DNA of 64,000 bases from Psilocybe azurescens (lineage: Eukaryota; Basidiomycota; Agaricomycetes; Agaricales; Agrocybaceae): positions 1 to 64,000 of the forward strand of contig JAJIRX010000708.1 of the NCBI GenBank assembly GCA_023853785.1. Direction: 5' to 3'. The translations under genes were made by a program, and so were the position numbers. Numbering within the stretch: the first letter of the stretch is position 1; each line of letters starts with the position of its first letter. The notes beneath the pieces are model-generated. The model was not told where the DNA came from, searched no databases, and saw only the letters and a program-made list of their open reading frames with translations. This document shows positions 1-10,488 of this stretch, in pieces.

Positions 1-2181
1 TTATCCCCCATCAACAGTGCTGCACGGCCGTGAGGCTGGCTGATGACTTCTTTGCACTGCGACATGGCAGCCTCAAAGTCCTCGAGAGTAAAATGTAACC
101 CGCTTGCGAAAGGATGTGGGTGCGTAAGGCTCTTTTACAGTGAAAACACGTGCTCTCACTTCCAAGGGCACCAGAGTGCGGAATGGGATACATTCTCGCA
201 GGAGAGACAACAGAGAGACAGTCTGTATGGTATGTGCCGAATGAGATAAAATTAGACGACATACATACAGAGCGATCTCAGGGGACTGCACTCCGAGCAT
301 CCAGTCTGACGCTATTGTCTGAGGCTTACTGAACACAAATAAATTATCGGATGGCCTATCGATAAGATTGAAATCTTGCAAATGACTGAGGGACAGATGA
401 TTTGTGTCGTTAAGATCCCAGAGCTCCGTCGGTATTTGTGAATCAATTTTTGCCACCATGGCAGAAAAAATCTCTGTATAGCTGCACGGTCGGCCTGTCC
501 CAATTCCTCATCTTTGCCACCTTGCAGGAATCCAAAGCCCCGAGATACTGTGCGCCAATCATATGTCGACGCTGTGTCGTACTGACAGTGGACAGTGGCG
601 TACATATCCATACCCATATTTCAGGGATAGGATAGCGCCTTGCGGTTTCTGACCAGTTTCCTCATGGATGGCAATAGCTCGGCGTCTTCGTCTTCTGTAA
701 CGGCGCAGAAGGTTTTATACGAGCATGGCAGTCTCTGTCGAAGTTTTCGTCACTGTTCCAATCATCATCTTTATAATCCACATACACAGGAAACTGAGTG
801 AAGGAAGTAGACGGCATTTGGCAAGGTGAATAGAGAACATCGCCATCGTCATAGTCAGCAAGGTTGGGATCGCTGTAATCGATATCATCATCCATGTCGC
901 CACCCTCAGCTAACTCAAGCGCGGTGTGAAGTCCCTACAAAGATCCCATTCGTTGTTGAGAGCGTCAAACCCTGTGAGATTTGGTATAACAGCCATGTAC
1001 GGCCTGCTGGTTGGCGCTGTTGACACGGGACTCGCATGTAAAGCTTTTTCCTCTAGAAGAACGAATCGTCTTCCATTCGTACATTGTGGTATCAACGAGA
1101 GGAGGACGAGCACCCTGTTCCAGCAAGATTTGACAAGTAGAAGGGATCCTCCAAAGCCAAGATCTCGGCATTGCGTTTTGTTCTTTTTGTCGAAAAAATG
1201 TTTTCCAGTCCTGGTATAGTGCGCCCTTCTCCTCTTCGTTTAACCACCCAATCATGTTACGCATGGGCAAATTGGAGGCAACACGAGCAGCCTTCTTCTT
1301 TGATGTACGCTCAGCAATCAAGAGCTCAAGCTTGTCTTGAGCCAACAACGGATCCTGGAAAGGTCTATTGCCATGGTTAGCTTCACGCACGAACTTCGCG
1401 GCTCACGTATCGAAAAACAAAGGACGCCGCGTATTTGATATCCAGTAAGTGCATGCTAATATCTTGGGGACTCTCTTTCCGCCAGAGGTAAGAATTATAT
1501 TAAAGCGCCCAATGCGAAATCGCGTCCTGGAAAATGGCATCTAAAGCTCGCTTAACCATCTGTTCCGGCAGCTGAAGGTGCCTCAAAGAACCATCGCGAT
1601 GAACAGCTTCTTCCTCAGCTATTGTCCAAGGGTAGTATACTGGAATGTGATGATCCAAAAGAAATCAATAGACGGCCGTAGTTTATCTGTCTCAGTCCAT
1701 CGTAATACAACACCCGCACGAGGGGTTTTGGCATCAAAAGTATTGACAGTCGAGGTGCTTAGCCCGTCTAACCATGCCAGAGAGATTTTGGGGTCCTTTG
1801 CGAGTTTCATGTACCAGGAAGGATATGGACAGTTCTCGTCTTGCGGCATACTGGGCGTTTTATACTCGGGAAGCGATGCTTGGGCCAGGATGTAAGATAG
1901 AAGACCCATCCAGATAGCAAACCAGTCCCGCGCCAACTTGCTCATCTTTCCAGAAATCGAGCTGATTTATGCGACTTTGAATAGTTGAACAAAGATGGGG
2001 AGGAGGCGTTGTACCGCGGATGTTGTACGCCATTCGGAGTCTATGTACAGCTTCCACCAAGCGGGTTTCTGCCTCTTCCCACTTCATGCAGCTGTCCTCA
2101 TCCATCTCGTATCGATAACCATCGCTCCCCAAGGCGGTAGTTTCCTTTGGTATGTGGAATCCAGCATAAGTCTTGGAACGG
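1..2181 (-). pseudogene. Unrecognised host gene, 5' side cut by the giant LTR element
   Basis: This is the downstream part of a minus-strand gene that reads from 2181 towards 1 and runs off the window. Protein-like stretches occur at about 1860-2168 (containing MKWEEAETRLVEAVHRLRM), 1619-1945 (WYMKLAKDPKISLAWLDGL), 910-1390, 662-895 (Asp-rich) and 73-459 (DWMLGVQSPEIALYVCRLI followed by IPFRTL). The frame changes between stretches, so short introns or single-base errors are needed to join them. The element starting at 2182 removes the upstream exons, and sequence that may continue the gene lies at 19361-19608. The W-LG...IPFRTL layout reminds me of hypothetical proteins common in Agaricomycetes, but I cannot name a domain or function. 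Confidence 0.45.
2178..2181. repeat. Target-site duplication, left copy (ACGG)
   Basis: ACGG precedes the left LTR and is repeated at 19361-19364 after the right LTR. The base before it is A on both sides, so the duplication may be read as 5 bp (AACGG) if the terminal A of the LTR is shared. It marks one integration event covering 2182-19360. Confidence 0.7.
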
Positions 2182-4084
2182 TGAGATGTTTAGTGCGGGG
2201 TGACTTTGTAATTGCCCAATACACAACACCCAATCAAAATATTTATATTGATCAGTTCGATCTGGGAGGGTAAGCTCGTAAGGCTTATTACAATAACTAG
2301 TTTAGCAGAGTACAGACTTAGACGATCGCTCTGGGGTGACCACTAGTAGCTAGAGAACGCTTTACAGGCTAGTACACACAAGGCACTTGAATAGTAAGGA
2401 TCTCTCTCTATATGAGGGCGATCACCAATATCAGGGGATCGCTTTTGGGGGCGAGTGTACATGGGACACTTGACAGTTTCTCTTTATATAACCCAAACTC
2501 AAACTTTGTCAAACACTATAAGCGATCACCCGTATTAACACGTAGTAGATCCTTGGTTCCTATAAGCAACTGGGCACACTAGTCCACAGTCCTTAGTTTA
2601 CTATAGGCAACGTCCTGAAACAGTCGGATTTCTCTGACAGTCGTCCCTAGTTACTATGAGCGATCACTAGCCTTTATAGGGTTCCCACCGTACTTAATAA
2701 TCCCCAGGGCAGTCTTACTATAGGCAACGTCCTGAACAGTCGGAGTTCTCTGACAGTCGTCCCTAGTTACTATGAGCAATCGCTAGTCGTATAGGGTTCC
2801 AATCCGTACTTAACAATCCCCAGGGCAGTCCACGGATGACTTATAAAAGCCTGCTTATCAAATCTAATAGACCTGACGTTGAATATCACAATGGCGATCG
2901 CTCACGAAACCAGGTAGCGCCTAATTGCTTAAGGTGAACTGCAGTGTTCGATTTCTTATCACACAAATCACTAGTCCTCGAAGTGTTAACACTAGAATTC
3001 TTATTCAGAGTAAATTCTGATATCAAATCTGGGGTGTAAATTACTTGGTTCCTATTCTAAGATACAGGACTGTTTTTATAGACTAAATAGATACTTTGGC
3101 TTGTGATAATTGAAAGAGACTAAGAGAAAAGGAAGGAAATGGACCGCGTGCTGCCTAGCCTTTGCTGCACCAATTATAATAGTGGAAAGTACTAGTTTGC
3201 CTGGGCTACGGCGCTATTTGAAGATAACATGGTTGTCCATGCGGCAGTGCCTTCTGGGTAGCGATCACCCGACTTATTTTATCAGATGGCTCGCGGCTAA
3301 GGCATGTCGGGACTAGATTACTTAGGGTATATTTCCTAGGAAACCCTCCCAAGGTTCCCAGCACAGTTGCTATTGGTTTAGGACCCCTGGAACAGCAGGT
3401 GCCCTTATCATGAGGCAAGTTACCTCTAGTAGCGTGTGGCGATCGCCGGCTGGGCGATCGCTCACTCACGTTGGCTGCATTGCAAATTACAAGTTGTTAT
3501 AGTCGGATCTATTAGACCGCCATATGCTGAGTTGTACACAAGATTTCAATTGCCAATACATTCGGTCCGTGGGGCGATCACCCGTGTGGCGAGCGATGCC
3601 TGATCCCCGAGCGGTTGATCGCCTAATTTAGTGAACAGCCTTTGTGAGGCCTGGACACAGTGATCGCTTGCTAATTAATAAGGTTTTCATCACTTGGCGA
3701 TCGCTCAAGACACTGGTGGGTGTTACCCCTGTAAGAGCCAAGGTCATTTCTTAAGGGTTTCTTCTTTGCATGGGACTAATAGTATGATCAATGGAGCGGG
3801 CGATCGCTGACGCCGGTTAGTTGCTTTGATAGCTGTGTAGGAAACTAAAGGTAGTCTTTGATTCGTAGCACTGATTAATAGGCCACACTACACCTTAGTT
3901 AGTTTGTAAGGTCTATTACTCTTGTTGGCCCACTAGGAAGTAAAGCCTCAAAGCCTAATAGTCTGGCGTATCTCCTACCCTTCACTAGTATAATGTACTA
4001 GTTTATTACAGATAACAATCGCAAAAATAAGGGCCTCTGTGTCTCACTATGAATTGTAAGCTCAGAATGGTTTACACCCTTTCA
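2182..4084 (-). repeat. 3' LTR of the giant element (left copy)
   Basis: 1903 bp, TGAGATG...CCTTTCA on the plus strand, matching 17435-19360 almost base for base. It holds five copies of GCGATCGC (2894, 3439, 3454, 3697, 3800). Relative to the right LTR it lacks about twenty single bases, mostly in homopolymers. Short open frames inside it, including one at 3110-3316, recur in all three LTR copies with different frames and are not genes. Confidence 0.9.
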
Positions 4085-4099
4085 TCTCCCCCAACTAAA
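4085..4099 (-). promoter_or_regulatory. Polypurine tract next to the 3' LTR
   Basis: On the minus strand the bases directly before the 3' LTR read TTAGTTGGGGGAGA. A purine run here is where plus-strand DNA synthesis of an LTR element is expected to be primed. A near-identical copy occurs inside the element at 6816-6831. Confidence 0.6.
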
Positions 4100-4529
4100 A
4101 GATGACTGTCCTCAGTCGATCGCTCACTTGGTTTCACTATTACTTTGGGTTTGTCCGAAGATGCACTCCTTCTGATTTTGGCCAAGTACGGTTATTACAA
4201 GTTCAGTTTATTCCTATCAGGAGTTCACTATGTTCCAGTGGGAGGATACCCTCAACGTTAGGCAGCGATCGCCCCCTGGCTGAGATATCTCGTCCCGCGA
4301 TCCCCTTCCGATATCCGTGATCGCCGTGATGTTTATTAATAGCCATGCCTATAATTAGGCACGGAGATCACCGTCTCATTAGCGGGTTTCTTTGGGCGTC
4401 AATTTAACTTTAGTCTTTCGGCGCTTCTCTATCGTCGCTGCCGTACACATTTTTCACATAAAAGCTGGGGCGATTTACTGGCTGGCAGCCCACCTACAAC
4501 CCATCTTTCTCACTGCTCTTTCCCGTATC
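4100..4529. other. Internal non-coding stretch before antisense gene A
   Basis: No convincing gene. It holds GCGATCGC at 4265 and many GATCGC/GCGATC relatives, and may serve as the promoter region of gene A, which starts at 4530 on the plus strand. Confidence 0.4.
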
Positions 4530-6418
4530 ATGCCTCCTTCTTCTCAAGAGCTTCTCCACCATCTGCAAAAGGCCTGGGAACTTGCCCACAAAGCCCCGTT
4601 CGCCGAGGATCGACTGACGCATGAAGAGGCCGCCGTCGTTCTTGGTGAAATGCAAGTTCATCTGGTGAGTTGCACGATTCCGCTTTCACTTGTTTTCTCT
4701 TATTCAACAATTTCTATTAGTCCAACCACTTCCTCCAGTACGAGGATAAAGACTTTGAAGAATCCGAGTTCGCAATCAGTGTGCGCCGCACACTTTCGCA
4801 ACATATTTTCTTGTTTGTTCGGGCACGGTCTCGGACTTTGAGTTGTACCAGCACTTCTTTCCTCGCGGTCCTTTCTCTACGGTAGGTCTTTTATCACTTT
4901 GTTTTGCTATTTATATTTTACAGCCGTGACTACTTCTTGTTTAGGAGAACACGATCTCTTGGGACGTGCATAGTCTGGCCGGTGCTGCTTTTCTTAGGTC
5001 TTCGACGGGATCGTCCCTCCTAGCCCGACAGACGAGGCGATCGCTCCTCCTCTGGTCCTCAGCCACCAGAACAATGCCCTCTCGCGCGTCAAAGGGAAAG
5101 GTAAAGCTCGCGCCCTTACCCTCCTCCCGCTTCTCCAGTTGCTGCATCCCCACCTCTCCGTCCGATGGAGATCCTGGAGATGTTCGCTCAGGCTGAGGAC
5201 CGTCGCCACCGCGCTCTTCCCTCCACGCCCGTAGCAGGTCCAAGCGGCGTTCGGCGATCGCCTCTCCCGACATAACTCCAGCACCCGTCGATCCTCCTGC
5301 CAAACGAAAACGTGGAACCGCTAAGTCAACGACTGGCCAACGAGTCCACGCCAAGTCATACGATCGCAAGAAATCGACGGCGATCGCTGCACTCGAGGCG
5401 AACCCTGGTGAGCCTGTTCTGCGGGCGGCGAGTCCAGACGATCCTCCTATCGCTGCTCAAGAGCTCGCTGATCTAGGCAATCACAAGTCTGTTGTAGGTC
5501 ACTTTTTGCTTTATCTGACTGATTATTTCTGACTTTAAGTGTTTTGCCAGCCTCTGATGATTTGCGCCCAGTGTGTTTTGTCAAACACACCTTCGGCCTG
5601 TACATTCCGCGGCCTTGGCGAGGCTTGTGGACCTTGCCAGAGGCCAAAACCAAAACCCTGCTCTTTCCGCGCTCCCCACCTGTCCAGATGCGTCTGTACA
5701 ACCGGTACGCTCAGATGGGATCGCTTTCGGCCAATGGTAAGTTTTTATCTTTTGCAGTTTTACCCCGGTATGCTTTTTAACAGATTTCTTTAGCCCTACG
5801 CTTGCTATGTCGGGATTTGCGGGATGCGCGTCGCCTTGAGGTCGAGGCGATCGACCTCGCCGCCCGACTCCAGTCTCGCACGCTTGATTTAGAGTTCCGC
5901 CTCTCCGAGACCCTTCAGGCGATCGTCCACAACTTCCCCACCGCCGACAACGTTTTAGCCCTTGTTTGATGGTGACGAAGCGCTTCGACGAGCGGCCATC
6001 GGCTTCTCTCTTTGATCTGGAGGACCCTTTGAAGTGGGCGATTCTCTCCGAAATTTGCACGAACTCCTTCGAGCCCTTCCCCTCGCCATCTCGAGCGATT
6101 CCCGCAGCTTTATCAGCTGCTTCAAGAATCTGGCTATCTGGATGACGACGGGAACCGTCCCTCCTGTCCCTCGACCCTCTGATGATCATCCCATGCTCGA
6201 TTTGGAGGCCGAGGAAGTTCCCAGTGGCAAAGAGTCCAGTGAGGACTCCACCGAGTCTGTCTCATCTGACAGTGGAGGAGAGAGTTCTTCCGAGGACGGG
6301 GATCGCCCGAGAAGGCTCCCCTGCCGTAACGGAGGAGTCCTCTGACTCCGTTTCTGAAGGATCTGCCGAAGAGTCTGAGGACGATCGCCCCTCCAAGAAG
6401 GCCCGGCTCGCTCACTGA
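4530..6418 (+). CDS. Antisense gene A: Zn2Cys6-like, coiled-coil, acidic-tail protein inside the retrotransposon
   Basis: A spliced, protein-like gene opposite to gag-pol. Exon 1 starts at ATG 4530 (MPPSSQELLHHLQKAWEL) and ends before GTGAGT near 4664. Exon 2 follows TATTAG (SNHFLQYEDKDFEESEF...). Next come a basic linker (about 5255-5490, PPAKRKRGTAKSTTGQRV) and an exon after 5550 with six cysteines spaced C-x2-C-x8-C-x8-C-x2-C-x7-C (ICAQC...CGPC...C). That spacing resembles the fungal Zn(II)2Cys6 binuclear cluster, although the basic residues usual after Cys2 are missing. A helical, coiled-coil-like exon follows (about 5792-5970, RDLRDARRLEVEAIDLAARL), then an acidic Ser/Glu tail ending PSKKARLAH at 6418. 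At least three frame changes are not explained by introns. A role in DNA binding or nuclear regulation of the element is inference from layout only. Confidence 0.55.
5551..5740 (+). other. Zn2Cys6-like cysteine cluster exon of gene A
   Basis: Translation around 5560-5665 gives six cysteines with gaps 2, 8, 8, 2 and 7, followed by an Arg/Lys-containing stretch (CQRPKPKPC). It is bounded by a TTTTGCCAG acceptor and a GTAAGT donor. Known Zn2Cys6 domains are C-x2-C-x6-C-x5-12-C-x2-C-x6-9-C, so the second gap is two residues longer. It could instead be an unrelated Cys-rich knuckle. Confidence 0.5.
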
Positions 6419-6981
6419 CTGTTTTTCACCCTTGCTTTCTTGGGACTTTATATGTTTTTATATGGCAGTACTTTTCTTTTTGTGCACTTTTTGCATACTA
6501 CTTAGGATATTTTTCAGGGTTTCTTCCTATAGTAGTTTTATTTGTATCGCATAATTCTCTTGTAATGAAACCCTTTTTCTTGGTCGGGTGAATGTTTCTT
6601 TAAGAAATTAGTTACATTGATCTCTCTTAATTGACCATGCTATCCTTTTCCTTGCCGAGTCTTCAGTCCTACTGCTTATTTTACTTTTACTAATTGCTAA
6701 GTTTCGCTTTTAAAAACTTGTTAGAGAATCACTAGATTTTTAAAATCGCAAAATTTCTTCTAAGTCCTCTACCCACGTGGTGATCGCTTCATGATCGCTA
6801 CACATGGTGATCGCACTCCCCCAACTAAAGATCACAACTCCCTAGTTGTGTAGAGATCAAGCATTCGCACTGAATTATCTGCAATACAGCGGCCGACCAC
6901 GTGTGGATCCCATAAGTTATACCTGACCCGGGCGATCCTTTTATAAAGGAGAATCGACATAGTTAGTCTTGTCCCGTAGCC
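6419..6981. other. Spacer between antisense genes A and B
   Basis: AT-rich 3' region of gene A, then GATCGC-rich sequence and a repeat of the polypurine-tract motif at 6816-6831. No gene is seen. Confidence 0.4.
6816..6831 (-). promoter_or_regulatory. Internal copy of the polypurine tract
   Basis: CTCCCCCAACTAAAGA matches the LTR-adjacent tract at 4086-4102 except for one missing A. Read on the minus strand it is a purine run. Some retroelements use a central polypurine tract as a second priming site; that this copy does so is inference. Confidence 0.35.
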
Positions 6982-8700
6982 ATGGATCCACCTATTGTTC
7001 CACCCATTGCGCGCCTAGCCGAAGAGAGGCTCGCTCTGATTTCATTCCTCACACAACACCGTACTATCAGCGTGCACTCAGCGAGTATTATCACTTGGAT
7101 GAGGGTATTATCCAGAGGTATCGCCAGCACCCTTACTCTTCTGCCCTCGACCGATGCCCAAGCCTTCGCAAGCTTCTCGATGAGTATTGCATTTATAAAC
7201 ATGAATGCCAGAATCGTTGAAGCGCAAGTGGACCCCGTCCTAGGTTCGTACCACCTCTGCAATCCTTAATCCTAGCCACTGTACAGCTGGTACGTTACTC
7301 TATAACTTTTGTCCTGATGATAACACTTTCTGATCCCCATCTTAGCTCCAGTTCGACATTGCTGACATCAACTATGAAAACGAAGTAGGCATGATTTTTG
7401 TTGACCTTGCCAAGTCCTGGATTCAACTAGGCCCCGTGGGTCTACCACACCGGACGTCTTCACGACCATATCTATGTTCTGATCGCTCGACCGGAGGTCC
7501 CAGTTTCCGTGCCATTGGTCCCGTCATTAGTCGGCCTATTCGACAGGTAAAACTTTTTATTCACAAAATGCTTAGGAACCCATACTGAGCGTTAGAGAGT
7601 CTAGATTCTTTATACCTCGTGGATCCAAAGCAATCAACAATTTCAGAATAACCAATTACTTCCTCCCCACTTGCGCCTATCAATATTGGCTGCCCGGCGT
7701 CAGGAATATGTTCACCTTTTCGCCAGTTTCCAATTGGGTGTTCGCTTGGAGCCGCATGGGATATGGAAGTCCAACCGCAAGGCGATCGCCAAGGGGATCT
7801 CCCTCAGCGATCCACAATTCTCACACTCGTCTTGGCCGGATTGACTAAACACATAAGTAGCTTTGATAGCCTACTCTGTCTTGTATAGACCAATGTCTAA
7901 TCCTTTGCCTAATCTCTACGTGCCTGTTCAAATTCCCCCAGCCAGGTCTTCTATGAGGACCTTGATTTTCGTTATGCTGTCGCCGACGAATATGAAGACC
8001 TAGCCCCCGAGATCAAGGCGCTATTTTACCAGGTTCCCGAAATTATGAACCCTACTAGCGATCCCGTTGCTTATCACAATTTGTTGTACGACCTCAACGC
8101 TGCTCACCAGAAATTCAAGCGGGCGTTCTACCAGAAACAGAAAGAACAACCTAGTTCCGGTCGTCCCTTTGGCAGAGCTCATCCAACTGACTCATCTCTT
8201 GGTGCGTAGAAACAGTTATCAGAAGTTAATGTTGGCTAGACTCATGATCTCTTAGTTGGCAATTCCTCGTGGTGACATTCACTTTGGGCAATACTCCGGT
8301 CAAGCATTTCAGACTGCCTGTATCACTGGTTCCGCGTGGTGCGCTTAGCACCCATTGCTTGGGGAGCTCAGTTCCATCAGTTTTTCACTCTCATGTCGGA
8401 CCCGACAGTGCCAAGGTTTCAACAATGATCCTTACCCGTCCCGTAAGCGCTAATCACTTTTACTAGATGGGTTTAGCAACTGATGGAGCCTTTTTCAGCT
8501 GATCCGGGCTTTTACGACGGTACCGAATACTACAGCGCTCTGAGAACCATTTTTCCTATCCGCCACTTCCTATTGACTTTGGAGTGCCGTCGTTTGGAGT
8601 ATTCAGCCATCTTTAAGCGTTATAGTGCTCCTCTTCGTCCCCGTTCTGTTGCTTTCCATCCTGGAAATATAGAGGAAATTCCGGACCATTTCCGCCCGTA
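6982..8700 (+). CDS. Antisense gene B: unrecognised spliced protein inside the retrotransposon
   Basis: Likely start ATG 6982 (MDPPIVPPIARLAEERLAL). Later protein-like exons are about 7345-7450 (LQFDIADINYENEVGMIFV), 7670-7845 (LPPHLRLSILAARRQEYVH), 7945-8208 (DLAPEIKALFYQVPEIMNP, then a Lys/Gln-rich segment), 8255-8415 (IPRGDIHFGQYSGQAFQTA) and 8499-8700 (DPGFYDGTEYYSALRTIF to stop TAG). Several exons are preceded by pyrimidine-rich CAG/TAG acceptors. Frames change at 7430 and 8340 without clear introns. I see no known catalytic motif, signal peptide or membrane segment, and function is unknown. Lying between genes A and C on the same strand suggests the three travel together with the element. 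Confidence 0.45.
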
Positions 8701-8916
8701 GTTTCGCAATTTAGCTGCATCAGTTTTCTAATCACTTCGTATTAGGCTTGTTTTTACATACGAACTGATTTGCAAATGTCTACCACGCGCTTGCCCAGTG
8801 TCTTCTCACTTCTGCAGATCTTGTCAAGCGATCGTCGCCCATTGATCTTTCTATGAGAGGGTTCTTCCAGTATAAGAGGGATCGCCCTATTGTCAAGCGA
8901 TCTCCCTCACTTCATC
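8701..8916. other. Spacer between antisense genes B and C
   Basis: About 215 bp with several GCGATC/GATCGT motifs and no open frame of note. It is a possible promoter for gene C. Confidence 0.35.
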
Positions 8917-10193
8917 ATGCCTGTTCTCACTTCAGAAGTAACTGCTATATCTCTTGTGCCATCTGTTGCGGATGCTACGAACTTTACGTTCCGAGCCCTT
9001 CACCATGCTCCTAAGGACTGGACTCCTACTGCTGAAACCGCCGCTGTCAATTATCCGTTGTTGAATGAAGCGGCACGGTTCCTTGTGCGTTTTTAACATC
9101 CTTAAACCTGTACTAGTATTCGATTGTTTTTGCTTTCTACTAGGTGGGCTGGAAGGACCATGCTGCTATCATTAATCAACTTGGGGATCCTTGTGAGATC
9201 GTTTTCGGTTTGGCGAAAAAGGGCTTCAGAGCTGCCACTGCTCGATTCCAAACTGTATCGCTATACTTCAGAGTATCACATTATTGGGGCGATCTGCAAA
9301 GGAATTCATGCTGATCGCGAGGCCCAACTCAACGCTGCATCTCCTACCAAGGCCGCAGAGGACGAAACCCCGGTTGTGAGTGTTACAGCGATCGCTTTCT
9401 CTCTCTCTATAGCCCAACTCGCCCTTCAGATTCAAAGGATTGGCAATCGTCTTCACCAGACTCGCCCTACTGATGAATCTGGAGAGGTGGAGTTCGTCTC
9501 TTCCACTTGTAGCAACCCTGAGCTTACTTTCTATCCTCAGGAGGAATTTTCCGACGTAAGCCGCTTATCCGTGCTATCGAGCGATCCCTAACATTCTCTG
9601 CATCAGTCCGCCCTATGATCGTTGACGATGATGTCGAGATCATTAGTTCCACTACTAAGAAGTCTCGTAGTAAGCGATCGGCCGCTGATACCAGCAAGGT
9701 ATGTCCTCCTTTTCATTAGGTCCCTTGACATGAATGATAATAAAGCTAGGGCTCTTACAAGTCTAGTGATAAACGCCCGAGGTGATTATACTGGACTACG
9801 ATCAAGTCCCTGGAGTTGATACTAAAGGACATCCTTTCTCAAGGCGTCCCGCTATGCAGCCACTGGTTCCAAACGTGCTAGAACTGACAAGTTTGACTTT
9901 TTGTCTACCGAAGGTACGCATCTAGCGATCGCCCTTTTCTTGTTTTGGCGATCCTCCGCTAAACTCTTGGTTCGCAGATCCGTCCACTAAGGTCATCCCG
10001 GAGGTGCTCTCTCAATTCTTTGACGCAGCCAGCACTTCCCCTTTATTGCAAGTGAGGATGCCGTTAACCGCCACCAAATCCTCTTTTACAAGCACGTATC
10101 CGGACCGCGAAGTCTAATATGTTTTTCAAGGCGGTCGAACGTAGAGTCGCTATGAAACAGCTCTCCGAGATTACTTCAGCTCTGTCTAAATAA
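8917..10193 (+). CDS. Antisense gene C: unrecognised basic protein inside the retrotransposon
   Basis: ATG 8917 opens MPVLTSEVTAISLVPSVAD. A short intron (donor GTGCGT near 9084, acceptor TACTAG near 9144) leads to VGWKDHAAIINQLGDPCEI. The reading then continues, after one unexplained frame change near 9245, through YTSEYHIIGAICKGIHADR and a Glu/Ser-rich part to about 9580. Later exons encode VDDDVEIISSTTKKSRSKR (about 9623-9700), a second basic patch TGSKRARTDKFDFL (about 9860-9910) and a tail ending AVERRVAMKQLSEITSALSK with stop TAA at 10191-10193. The two Lys/Arg patches look like nuclear localisation signals. No family is recognised. It ends about 300 bp from the convergent 3' end of pol. 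Confidence 0.45.
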
Positions 10194-10488
10194 TTGTCTG
10201 TCCTCCTGAAGTCCCTTCTAGTTTTCCCCTTTTTGGTAGAGTACCTTCCAATAGCAAACTTCTTAGTCTATTATTGGTTTGGTGTTTCCCTCTTATTACC
10301 CAGTACGAGTTTTAATGAAGACGTCTTTCGCCGTCCTGGCGATCGCTTGTTCGGGCGATCGTCATTACCGGTTTTTAAGATTTTTACTCGTCTTCATCTG
10401 AGTGTAAAGGAGCATGCTCAAAGGCCATGTCTTTGAAAGGCAAGGACTGGTCATCGGGGCCGTCTATTATTTTTCTTAGACCTTGCTT
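10194..10488. other. Spacer between gene C and the 3' end of pol
   Basis: Convergent intergenic stretch, T-rich, with one GCGATCGC at 10339. No gene is seen. Confidence 0.4.

Noticed and set aside
3110..3316. Conserved open frame in the LTRs (also at 18369 and 33425)
   Set aside because: The frame ends differently in each copy because of indels, lies wholly inside the LTR, and resembles no protein.
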